DNA of 31,974 nt from JBATTK01 sp049670505. GTDB taxonomy: Bacteria > Bacteroidota > Bacteroidia > Flavobacteriales > Flavobacteriaceae. Location: the NCBI GenBank assembly GCA_049670505.1, contig JBATTK010000054.1, positions 1 through 31,974 on the forward strand. Direction: 5' to 3'. Made by a program: the position numbers and the translations under genes. Each line of letters opens with the position of its first letter. The stretch's first letter is position 1. The notes beneath the pieces were generated by a model, which worked only from the letters and a program-made list of their open reading frames with translations, did not search any database and was not told where the DNA came from. Below are positions 1 to 6,822 of this stretch, one piece after another.

Positions 1-2
1 AA

Positions 3-551
3 AAAAAAAGGGACTCTATAACCGCAGCAATTTTAGTATTCATCATCAGTGCGTCCATAATGGCCGTAGCCAGTGGGGCCTTATTTCATCAAGGAAAACC
101 GGTCACACAGGTATTGGATATGGTACATACTTTGGAACCTGTAGCAGGCAAGTTTGCATTGACTTTATTCTTTTTCGGTACATTGAGTGCCGGACTTTCA
201 TCTATCTTCCCATGCTTGCTGATTGCGCCTATATTATTGGCCGATTACCAATCTGGCGAACTAGATACGAATTCCAAGCAGTTTCGGGTCATAACCGCCA
301 TCGCTTGTCTGTTTGCATTGATCGTACCCGTATTCGGTGCCAATCCAATTGAGATGCAGATCTTATCGCAGGTATTCAATGTATTTGTCTTGCCCATTGT
401 CATTATTGGAATATTATTATTGATCAATGACCGTAAAATCATGAAAAATTATAGGACCGGGATTTGGATAAATATGGGCCTATGCATAGCCTTTGTTTTT
501 TCTTGCATCATATCTTACAACGGTATTTTGGGGTTATTGGAATATTTCTAG
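3..551 (+). CDS. Nramp-family divalent metal transporter, C-terminal part
   Basis: This reading frame is open from the left edge of the window, so the gene begins outside it and only the last ~182 residues are seen. They hold about five hydrophobic segments typical of the Nramp (MntH/SLC11) fold. The recognisable pieces are the phrase IISASIMAVASGALF at the start, a glycine-rich turn GTLSAGLSS, and the late segment with NVFVLPIVIIGILLLIND, followed by a final helix. Nramp proteins import Mn2+ or Fe2+ with protons across the inner membrane. The metal-binding DPGN motif of helix 1 lies outside the window, so the substrate cannot be judged. An internal ATG at 60 is not the true start, because homologous sequence continues upstream of it. 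A distant member of the same superfamily is possible. Confidence 0.82.
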   Translation, partial: KKRDSITAAILVFIISASIMAVASGALFHQGKPVTQVLDMVHTLEPVAGKFALTLFFFGTLSAGLSSIFPCLLIAPILLADYQSGELDTNSKQFRVITAIACLFALIVPVFGANPIEMQILSQVFNVFVLPIVIIGILLLINDRKIMKNYRTGIWINMGLCIAFVFSCIISYNGILGLLEYF

Positions 552-722
552 TAAATAGTTTTCCCTAGCTTCCGAAATTAGTGCGTTGAAAATCTTGAGA
601 TTCCTTTTTTTGGAATTAAGGGAGGGTTTTTTATTGTGAAGTAGTTGAACGTAAAACAGGATGAGTGGGGTAAGGTTTTATCGTGTAGATACTATTGCGT
701 GTTGTTAGAAGTAAAAAATAGA

Positions 723-750
723 AAAGCCCTGACGGCATTGTCAGGACTTT
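723..750 (-). terminator. Rho-independent terminator for the small gene at 815-940
   Basis: The arms at 723-733 and 740-750 pair around a six-base loop, with a CCTGAC/GTCAGG core, AAAG/CTTT ends and one C-A mismatch. Read on the minus strand, the hairpin is followed by a T-rich run (complement of the A tract at 714-725). It lies 65 bases past the stop of the small minus-strand gene, which supports transcription of that gene. The plus-strand side has a much poorer T tract. Confidence 0.65.
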
Positions 751-814
751 ATATGTTACATTTGGCCTTTGGATAAATTTATATAAACACTTACCCAAGA
801 AATGTCTCGTAGAT

Positions 815-940
815 CTATAATACTCCTACAATAGCTAGTAACCCTCCTAGGGCAATTAGTACTAAAATGGCATCCAGTCCAATTACTACTACTGATAATA
901 CGGCATCCAATACTCCACTTCTAAATGATAGTTCTTTCAT
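815..940 (-). CDS. 41-residue hydrophobic small membrane peptide (copy 1)
   Basis: I do not recognise a named family. The frame runs from ATG at 940 to TAG at 815 and encodes 41 residues: a short charged head (MKELSFRS) followed by an almost unbroken hydrophobic stretch of about 30 residues that runs to the C-terminus. Asp12 and Asp23 sit eleven residues apart, on the same helix face if the segment is helical. The peptide aligns without gaps to the peptide encoded at 1263-1388, with 16 of 41 identical positions and exactly the same length. That shared length is the main reason for calling so short a frame. A terminator hairpin follows at 723-750. It probably inserts in the inner membrane; toxin, bacteriocin-like or regulatory peptide roles are all open. 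No clear Shine-Dalgarno site is visible, which is normal here. Confidence 0.6.
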   Translation of the reverse strand: MKELSFRSGVLDAVLSVVVIGLDAILVLIALGGLLAIVGVL

Positions 941-1149
941 AACATCTTAATTTTAATTCCTACTAAGATTTTTGCTGTACTTTAAGTTAGGTAGACAAAT
1001 TGTACCTGAAGGGGAAAATGTTGTGAAAATGATGAATTTTGTGGTTTAAACGCTTTTTTAGTGCATTTCATCGATAAAACATAAGAAATCTGTTCCGTGT
1101 TCCGTCGGTTGGAAAATGAAATGTGGGTATAAGACTGTAGTGTTATTAA

Positions 1150-1168
1150 TGTACAAGACCCTTGTACA
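1150..1168. repeat. Perfect inverted repeat, 8-base arms
   Basis: TGTACAAG and CTTGTACA are separated by ACC. The arms are perfect and there is no T tract on either side, so an operator for a dimeric regulator fits better than a terminator. It lies in the spacer between the two 41-codon genes. Confidence 0.5.
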
Positions 1169-1201
1169 AAACCAGGTTCAATATAGCAAAAGGAATCATG
1201 T

Positions 1202-1222
1202 GTATTTTAATAGTTAAAATAC
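1202..1222. repeat. Perfect inverted repeat, 9-base arms
   Basis: GTATTTTAA and TTAAAATAC flank TAG. It is 41 bases downstream of the stop of the minus-strand gene at 1263-1388. It could be an operator or a weak AT-only hairpin that ends that transcript; no good T tract follows. Confidence 0.45.
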
Positions 1223-1262
1223 TTCATGTGGGGTCTTTGGGGAAGCTAGACTTCTTTTTGAT

Positions 1263-1388
1263 CTAAAAGAATCCAAAGGCCGCTAAAATTAGGCTGACCA
1301 CGACGGCAACAAGAATCGCGACGAGCACCACAACCATAATGCTGAGGAATCCGTTCAGTACCCTGGTGCCAAAATCAATTTCTTCCAT
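1263..1388 (-). CDS. 41-residue hydrophobic small membrane peptide (copy 2)
   Basis: Unrecognised family. The frame extends upstream to 1466, but I place the start at ATG 1388. This gives 41 residues and an end-to-end match to the peptide at 815-940: Met1, Glu3, Phe6, Val10-Leu11, Leu15-Ser16, Val19, Leu22, Ala24 to Val27, Leu35-Ala36 and Gly39 are shared. An alternative start at ATG 1394 would add two residues. The head is acidic (MEEIDFGTR) and the rest is one long hydrophobic helix rich in Val, Ile, Leu and Ala, ending in GFF with no C-terminal charge. Unlike copy 1 it has no Asp at position 23. Same strand and similar position suggest tandem duplication. Function is unknown. Confidence 0.6.
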   Translation of the reverse strand: MEEIDFGTRVLNGFLSIMVVVLVAILVAVVVSLILAAFGFF

Positions 1389-1529
1389 AATCATATAATT
1401 TACTACAATGTATGAATAAATGCTTAATATGTAATAGGAGAGGTCTACAAATCGACTAAATGGCACATTGTTAGTATATTAAGAGGGTGTACTGCCTAAT
1501 TAATCGATAAACCGCTATAAATAAATTGG

Positions 1530-2858
1530 TCAAATATGTTTACGATGGCTGAGTTTTTTGCTCAATTCTTCCAATGATATTCCTTTGGTCTCCGGCATAA
1601 TGAAAATAACGAACAACAATTGTAGCAACATCATAAAGGCAAAGAAAGCGAATACGGGGCCAGGGCCTATCCAGGCAAAAAGACTGGGAATGGAAGAAGG
1701 TATGATCCATGCCAAAACCTAATGAACGGAGCTTCCAAATGCTTGTCCGGAACCGCGTAAATGATTGGGAAAAACCTCTGATATAAACACCCAAATGACG
1801 GCTCCTTGCCCAATAGCATGCGATGCTATAAACAAGAAGAGGAATATGGGTACGGCTATACCTTCCCATTCCAAAAGAAAAGCCATGGCCACCAGTGATA
1901 AAGAGATGATATAACCGATTGAACCAAAACGCATAAGCTGTTTTCTACCTAATCTATCGATTAAAAATATTCCCAACAGGGTAAAAAGTAGATTGGTAAC
2001 ACCGATGCCGATACTGCTCAATAACGCGGTACTTTCCCCCAGACCGGCCGCTTCAAAAATTCTAGGGGCATAGTAGAGAAATGCGTTGATACCCGAAAAT
2101 TGGTTAAAAAATGCAATTAGGAAAGCCAACATCAATGGAAATCTGTATTTTTTTAGGAATATATTTTCGGATACTTCGTTATTGTTCCTTCCATTGGCGA
2201 TATCTGCCTGCAAAGCTGCTAACGAGATTTCCGGACTAATGGAAATCAATACTTGTTCCGCTTCTTTGGTTCTGTTTTTGGTCAAAAGCCATCTTGGACT
2301 CTTGGGTACCGTAAGCACGAACATTGTATAGACTATGGCAGGAAATGCTTCTACCCCTACCATCCATCGCCAGTCGTTGTCTCCAATACCACTAAAAGCA
2401 TAATTAGAAATAAAGGCCACAAGAATACCAAAAACCAACATGAACTGATACAAACCAACCAATCTTCCCCTATCCTTGGCCGGAGCGATTTCTGAAATGT
2501 ATGCGGGAGCCGCTACCGTTGATGCTCCTACGCCCAATCCTCCAATAAACCGGAATAGGCCAAAAGTGACCGGATCATAGGAAAATGCAGAACCTATGGC
2601 AGATAGTGAGTACAGTATTCCAATCCATATCAGTGTATTTTTCCTGCCAATTTTATTAGTAGGTATTCCTCCCAATATGGCCCCGACAACTGTCCCAAAA
2701 AGCGCCATACCTATAACCACGGTGCCGTGAAATGCATCGGACGAATCCCATAAAAGTTGAAGTTTTTTTTCGGCTCCGGAAATGACAACCGTATCAAAAC
2801 CAAATAAAAAGCCGGCTAACGCGGCTATAAGGGAAATCTTAAGGATTTTGTTGTTCAT
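1530..2858 (-). pseudogene. Sugar-porter MFS transporter interrupted by an in-frame amber codon
   Basis: The frame encodes a sugar-porter (XylE/GLUT-like) major facilitator protein of about 442 residues, a normal length. Family marks in order are FGFDTVVISG in helix 1, NKIGRK after helix 2, the RGRLVGLYQ loop, PKSPRWLL before the central loop, NQFSGINAFLYYAP in helix 7, DRLGRK after helix 8, and PETKGISLEEL at the C-terminus. At 1719-1721 a TAG falls exactly where the family has the Trp of the HW motif, after GSSVH; the same frame then continues with VLAWIIPSS. One G-to-A change (TGG to TAG) explains it. The truncated product of 379 residues would lack the last two helices and is probably inactive unless the codon is read through. 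Sugar substrate unknown. Confidence 0.85.
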
Positions 2859-2923
2859 AGGGTTGGTGCTACAATTCCCGTAAAACTAGTAAAAAAAAGA
2901 ACAGATGTTTTGGGGAGCACCTA

Positions 2924-3178
2924 TTAGCGCGCCCTTATGGGTCGTAAGGTGTCTCTGGTAGCAATTTTTTTCTTCTTTTTCGGAGCTCTTTTGGGAGTGG
3001 TCTTTACCGGTTTTTTGATGGATTCTTTTGGAGTACTTTTTTCAATTTTCGGGGACTCCATGGTCGGGGCCGTAGTTTCTAGAGGGCTTGCATTTTGCCT
3101 TTCTTCTGTTTTTCCATGGCAGGAAAATAAGAGCATGCCAAAACACAAGAGTAGGGATAGGGATGGGGAAAACTTCAT
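2924..3178 (-). CDS. Small Lys/Pro/Thr-rich lipoprotein of unknown function
   Basis: The 84-residue product starts with a lipoprotein signal peptide (hydrophobic segment ending LLFSC), so Cys20 is the predicted lipidated residue. The mature part is short, has no evident fold and is strongly basic: Pro, Thr, Ser and Lys dominate, with a KKKKK cluster near residues 67-71 and an Arg-rich end. Such tails are often flexible spacers that touch anionic surfaces or peptidoglycan. It begins 18 bases after the waaA stop and is likely its operon partner. No specific function can be assigned. Confidence 0.7.
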   Translation of the reverse strand: MKFSPSLSLLLCFGMLLFSCHGKTEERQNASPLETTAPTMESPKIEKSTPKESIKKPVKTTPKRAPKKKKKIATRDTLRPIRAR

Positions 3179-3196
3179 AGTATTATTCGTACAATA

Positions 3197-4432
3197 TTAC
3201 AATAATGTACGGATGTGGTCCATAATTTGGATGCTTGCCCCTTTGTTTTTGAAAACGTATGACCTATTGATTTCGCCTGTTTTTTGCGTAAATTCCTTGT
3301 CATCTACAAATCGGTCTAGCAGGGTATTAAACGCCAGGCTGTCGTTGACGGCCCAGATTCCCTCTAACAAGACCAGATCTTCTGCTTCTTTAAATCCCGC
3401 ATAATTTGGGCCGATGATGATGGGAATGCTGAATATGGCAGGTTCTAACGTATTATGTAGTCCGGTGGCAAACCCGCCGCCAACATAAGCAATGTTGGCA
3501 TAGCTATAGATTTTGGTCAATAGACCAATGGTATCTACTATCAAAACTTCAAAGTCGGAAATATCAGCTGTACTTATGCTAGAATACAAGATTGTTTTTT
3601 TATTTATGGATGCCAACAATCCTTTGATATGATCGCCCTTAATGGTGTGTGGGGCCAGAATATATTTTACATTTTTTGATGATGAATTGATGTAATCAAC
3701 GATTATGGTTTCATCCTCGGGCCAGGTACTTCCTGCAACAAAACAAGGTTTCGTGCCTTTGAACCGGTCCATAAATTCCAACGAATTATCACGTTCCAAA
3801 ATTTCGGAGACTCTATCAAATCGAGTATCTCCACTGATGAATACATTATTGAGGCCGATAGAATGTAAGAGATTTTCGGAATTCTTGTCCTGAACAAAAA
3901 AACAGGAAAAATTACGCAGTGCCTTGCGCATAAAATTGCCATACCATTTGAAAAAAACCTGTTCCTTTTTAAAAATCGCAGAGATAAGGAGCGTAGGGAC
4001 CTTGTTCGTCCTAAGAATCTTCAGGTAATTCGGCCAGATTTCATACTTTACAAAAATTGCTAATTTAGGTTGTACTAAACGAATGAATTTTTCGGCCTTG
4101 GTTTTGGTATCCAAAGGCAGATAGGTAACTAGATCAGCTGCTTTTGTGTTCTTTTTTACCTCATATCCCGAAGGTGAAAAAAAAGTGACCAATATTTTAT
4201 ACTCCCCATATACCGCCCTAAGTTTTTCTATGATGGGCAAACCTTGTTCAAATTCGCCCAAGGATGCCGTATGTACCCAAATAGTTTTGTCATCCTTGGA
4301 AATCCGATTTTTTAGAAACGTAAAAGTATCCTTTCTGCCATCTACAAATAGCTTTATCTTGGGATTGAAAAGGGCAATAACTTTCAGGAAAAATGATGAA
4401 ATGGATATGGCTAGGCTGTATATGGCGAACAC
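3197..4432 (-). CDS. waaA: 3-deoxy-D-manno-octulosonic acid (Kdo) transferase
   Basis: The 411-residue protein transfers Kdo from CMP-Kdo to lipid A precursor at the cytoplasmic face of the inner membrane, an early step of LPS inner core synthesis. A hydrophobic anchor lies at residues 1-22. The N-terminal domain has the family phrase IWVHTASLGEFEQ with the catalytic Glu60, and FFSPSGYE and KYEIWPNY follow. The C-terminal GT-B domain has AGSTWPEDE, LAPHTIKGDH and the sugar-nucleotide region NIAYVGGGFATGLHNTLEPA. The start is GTG at 4432; an AAAAG lies just upstream and the protein begins where homologues begin. It probably shares a transcript with the lipoprotein at 2924-3178. The divergent spacer to 4550 holds both promoters. 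Confidence 0.94.
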   Translation of the reverse strand: MFAIYSLAISISSFFLKVIALFNPKIKLFVDGRKDTFTFLKNRISKDDKTIWVHTASLGEFEQGLPIIEKLRAVYGEYKILVTFFSPSGYEVKKNTKAADLVTYLPLDTKTKAEKFIRLVQPKLAIFVKYEIWPNYLKILRTNKVPTLLISAIFKKEQVFFKWYGNFMRKALRNFSCFFVQDKNSENLLHSIGLNNVFISGDTRFDRVSEILERDNSLEFMDRFKGTKPCFVAGSTWPEDETIIVDYINSSSKNVKYILAPHTIKGDHIKGLLASINKKTILYSSISTADISDFEVLIVDTIGLLTKIYSYANIAYVGGGFATGLHNTLEPAIFSIPIIIGPNYAGFKEAEDLVLLEGIWAVNDSLAFNTLLDRFVDDKEFTQKTGEINRSYVFKNKGASIQIMDHIRTLL

Positions 4433-4492
4433 CTTTTACTAGTTTACGGCTAAAATACGCTTCTTTCCATAAATTCATTGGCAGCGGTTCCA

Positions 4493-4500
4493 TATTTTTG
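4493..4500 (+). promoter_or_regulatory. Bacteroidetes -7 box (TATTTTTG) for the aminotransferase/galE operon
   Basis: The octamer matches TAnnTTTG. No TTG is found at the usual 17-23 base spacing, so the -33 element is weak or absent. The start point would be near 4507, just before the hairpin at 4513-4531. Confidence 0.5.
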
Positions 4501-4512
4501 TAATATTGCTTG

Positions 4513-4531
4513 TGCCGAATTCATTTCGGCA
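4513..4531 (+). promoter_or_regulatory. Leader hairpin upstream of the DegT aminotransferase gene
   Basis: Perfect 7-base arms TGCCGAA and TTCGGCA enclose a five-base loop. The element lies within the predicted leader, 18 bases before the start codon. It may be an operator or a 5' stabilising stem; the following bases are only partly T-rich, so a terminator is unlikely. Confidence 0.5.
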
Positions 4532-4549
4532 TCTATTTAATTACCGCAG

Positions 4550-5704
4550 ATGAAGAAAATTCAAATGGTAGACCTTACCGGTCAATACCAACCCATCAAA
4601 GAACAAGTAAATTCCTCCATTTCCAAAGTTTTAGATTCGGCCGCATTTATCAATGGTCCGGAGGTTCATGCTTTCCAAAAGGAATTGGAGGAGTATGTAG
4701 GGGTCAAACATGTGATTCCGTGTGCCAACGGTACGGACGCCTTACAGATCGCTATGATGGGTCTGGGTCTGGAGCAAGGAGATGAGGTTATCACTGCAGA
4801 TTTTACTTTTGCCGCTACGGTGGAGGTCATCGCATTGTTGAAACTTACACCGGTACTTGTAGATGTGGATCCGGATACCTTTAACATAGATCCTATCGCC
4901 TTGGAAAAGGCCATAACTCCAAAAACCAAAGCTATAGTTCCCGTACACCTGTTTGGACAATGTGCCCCTATGGATGTTATTATGGAATTGGCACAAAAGC
5001 ATAACCTATATGTCATTGAGGATAATGCCCAAGCAATAGGAGCTGATCATACGTTCAAAGATGGAAAAAAACAGAAGGCTGGAACTATTGGACATGTATC
5101 CGCCACTTCATTTTTTCCTTCAAAAAATTTGGGATGCTATGGAGATGGGGGCGCTATTTTTACCAATGATGATGATCTGGCACATACCATAAGAGGCATT
5201 GTAAATCATGGCATGTACAAACGCTATCACCATGATGTGGTTGGGGTCAATTCTAGGTTGGATTCCATACAAGCAGCCGTACTCCGGGCCAAACTACCTA
5301 AACTAGACGAGTACAATGCTAAAAGGAGGGAAGCGGCCCGAAAGTATTCTAGAGCTTTTGAAGGCGAAGAAAACATTGTAGTGCCCAAAACCGTAAACGG
5401 ATGCGACGGTATATGCGATAGCTGTGATTGCCACGTATTCCATCAGTATACCTTACGGATCTTGAATGTGGATAGGGATGCCTTGGCACAACATTTAAAC
5501 GATAGGGAAATCCCGTGCGGGGTGTATTATCCGATTCCCTTGCATCGTCAGAAAGCGTATGTGGATGATCGGTATAAGGAGGCCGATTTCCCGGTGACCA
5601 ATCAGTTGGTAAAAGAAGTGATTTCCTTGCCCATGCATACCGAATTGGATGATGAGCAAATAGCTTACATCACAGAGACGGTCATTGAATTTATAAAAGA
5701 ATAA
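4550..5704 (+). CDS. DegT/DnrJ/EryC1/StrS-family sugar aminotransferase
   Basis: The 384-residue protein belongs to the PLP-dependent aminotransferases that convert keto-sugar nucleotides into amino sugars for surface polysaccharide. Visible marks are the N-terminal MVDLTGQYQPIK, NGTDALQIA near residues 60-68, IEDNAQAIGA with the cofactor Asp158, the Schiff-base Lys192 in SFFPSKNLG, GDGGAIFTND, and NSRLDSIQAAVLRAKL. The closest known use is WbpE-type formation of 3-amino uronic acid nucleotides, but the exact substrate is not readable. Odd feature: a short insertion near residues 285-294 places four Cys as CxxxCxxCxC just before HVFHQYTLR. galE starts two bases after the stop, so the two genes are co-transcribed. 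The leader carries a hairpin. Confidence 0.92.
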   Translation: MKKIQMVDLTGQYQPIKEQVNSSISKVLDSAAFINGPEVHAFQKELEEYVGVKHVIPCANGTDALQIAMMGLGLEQGDEVITADFTFAATVEVIALLKLTPVLVDVDPDTFNIDPIALEKAITPKTKAIVPVHLFGQCAPMDVIMELAQKHNLYVIEDNAQAIGADHTFKDGKKQKAGTIGHVSATSFFPSKNLGCYGDGGAIFTNDDDLAHTIRGIVNHGMYKRYHHDVVGVNSRLDSIQAAVLRAKLPKLDEYNAKRREAARKYSRAFEGEENIVVPKTVNGCDGICDSCDCHVFHQYTLRILNVDRDALAQHLNDREIPCGVYYPIPLHRQKAYVDDRYKEADFPVTNQLVKEVISLPMHTELDDEQIAYITETVIEFIKE

Positions 5705-5706
5705 GA

Positions 5707-6741
5707 ATGAAGATACTGGTTACGGGGGGATTAGGGTTTATAGGTTCCCATACCGTTGTGGAATTGCAAAATGAGGGTTTTGACGTGGTTATCATAGACA
5801 ATCTCTCCAACGCATCCGAAGAAGTGGTAGAAGGGATTCATTCTATTACAGGCAAAACACCTGTTTTTGAGAATCTGGATCTTAGGGAGAAACCTAAAGT
5901 TCAAGATTTTTTCAAACGGCATGATGATATAAAAGGTGTAATTCACTTCGCTGCGTCAAAAGCGGTAGGCGAAAGTGTGGAGAAGCCTTTATTGTATTAT
6001 GAAAACAACCTTGGAACCCTAGTATATCTTTTGCAAGAACTATCAAATAAGGATAAGGCCTGTTTTATCTTTAGTTCTTCCTGTACGGTCTATGGTCAGG
6101 CAGATAAAATGCCCATTACCGAGGAAGCACCTGTAAAGAATGCCGAATCCCCTTATGGGAATACCAAGCAGATCGGCGAGGAAATTATTCAGGATACCTG
6201 TAAGGTAAAACCAAATTTACAAACTATCTCATTGCGATACTTTAATCCAATGGGTGCACATCCCAGTGCCAAAATCGGGGAATTGCCTATTGGTGTCCCC
6301 CAGAATTTAGTCCCCTTTATTACGCAGACCGCTGTAGGAATACGAGAGCAACTCTTGGTTTTTGGGGATGATTATCCAACGGAGGACGGTACTTGCGTAC
6401 GGGATTATATCCATGTAGTAGATTTGGCAAAAGCGCATGTAATTGCATTACAGAGACTTATAGGGGGTAAGAACGAAAAAAACTATGAAGTTTTTAATGT
6501 AGGGACAGGGAAAGGAAGTTCCGTTTTGCAAGTGATAGAAAGTTTTGAACGTGTTTCAGAAAAAAAACTGAATTATAAAATTGTAAGCAGGAGGGCAGGT
6601 GATGTTATTTCTGCTTATGCGGATACGACCAAGGCAAATGAAATTCTAGGATGGAAAGCCAAGTCTACTTTGGACGAGGCCATGAAATCTGCCTGGGATT
6701 GGGAACAAAAAATTAGAAATGAGCATGTATTGAAGAAATGA
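5707..6741 (+). CDS. galE: UDP-glucose 4-epimerase
   Basis: The protein of 344 residues interconverts UDP-glucose and UDP-galactose (or the N-acetyl forms) in the cytoplasm. It is an extended short-chain dehydrogenase. The NAD-binding TGGLGFIGSH motif is at residues 6-15, IDNLSN at 30-35, the SSSCTVYG strand with catalytic Ser near 123-125, and the catalytic Tyr150/Lys154 pair in SPYGNTK. DYIHVVDLAKAH and FNVGTGKGSSV are the usual UDP-sugar contacts. Length is normal. It follows the aminotransferase gene after two bases, so in this setting it probably supplies sugar nucleotides for surface glycans. Close relatives include other UDP-hexose epimerases, but the match to GalE is strong. Confidence 0.95.
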   Translation: MKILVTGGLGFIGSHTVVELQNEGFDVVIIDNLSNASEEVVEGIHSITGKTPVFENLDLREKPKVQDFFKRHDDIKGVIHFAASKAVGESVEKPLLYYENNLGTLVYLLQELSNKDKACFIFSSSCTVYGQADKMPITEEAPVKNAESPYGNTKQIGEEIIQDTCKVKPNLQTISLRYFNPMGAHPSAKIGELPIGVPQNLVPFITQTAVGIREQLLVFGDDYPTEDGTCVRDYIHVVDLAKAHVIALQRLIGGKNEKNYEVFNVGTGKGSSVLQVIESFERVSEKKLNYKIVSRRAGDVISAYADTTKANEILGWKAKSTLDEAMKSAWDWEQKIRNEHVLKK

Positions 6742-6790
6742 CCCTACCCTTAGGGAATGATGAATTTTCAATGAAAAGAAAAAACGATTG

Positions 6791-6805
6791 AGCTTACAGT
6801 AAGCT
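6791..6805. repeat. 15-base odd-centre palindrome before the amidohydrolase gene
   Basis: AGCTTAC and GTAAGCT are separated by a single A. The centre is too tight for an RNA hairpin without opening pairs, so a protein-binding site is more likely. It lies 17 bases before the start codon at 6823. Confidence 0.4.
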
Positions 6806-6822
6806 ACCAAACTATACTAAAC

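Larger units (their letters stand above)
941..1262. other. 322-base spacer between the two small membrane-peptide genes
   Basis: No convincing gene is seen on either strand. The stretch must hold the promoter of the 815-940 gene and the 3' end of the 1263-1388 transcript. It contains two perfect inverted repeats, listed separately, 33 bases apart. A 33-codon plus-strand frame at 1116-1217 resembles nothing I know and crosses both repeats. Confidence 0.5.

Noticed and set aside
1116..1217. 33-codon plus-strand frame between the small membrane-peptide genes
   Set aside because: It has no hydrophobic or other recognisable pattern, no match in length to the 41-residue pair, and runs through two inverted repeats.
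1389..1466. Upstream extension of the second small membrane peptide to 67 residues
   Set aside because: The extra residues have no counterpart in the first copy, whereas a start at 1388 gives identical length and end-to-end alignment.
2937..3404. 155-codon plus-strand open frame
   Set aside because: It lies opposite the lipoprotein gene and the end of waaA, which have clear signal and family motifs; its product has no recognisable domain.
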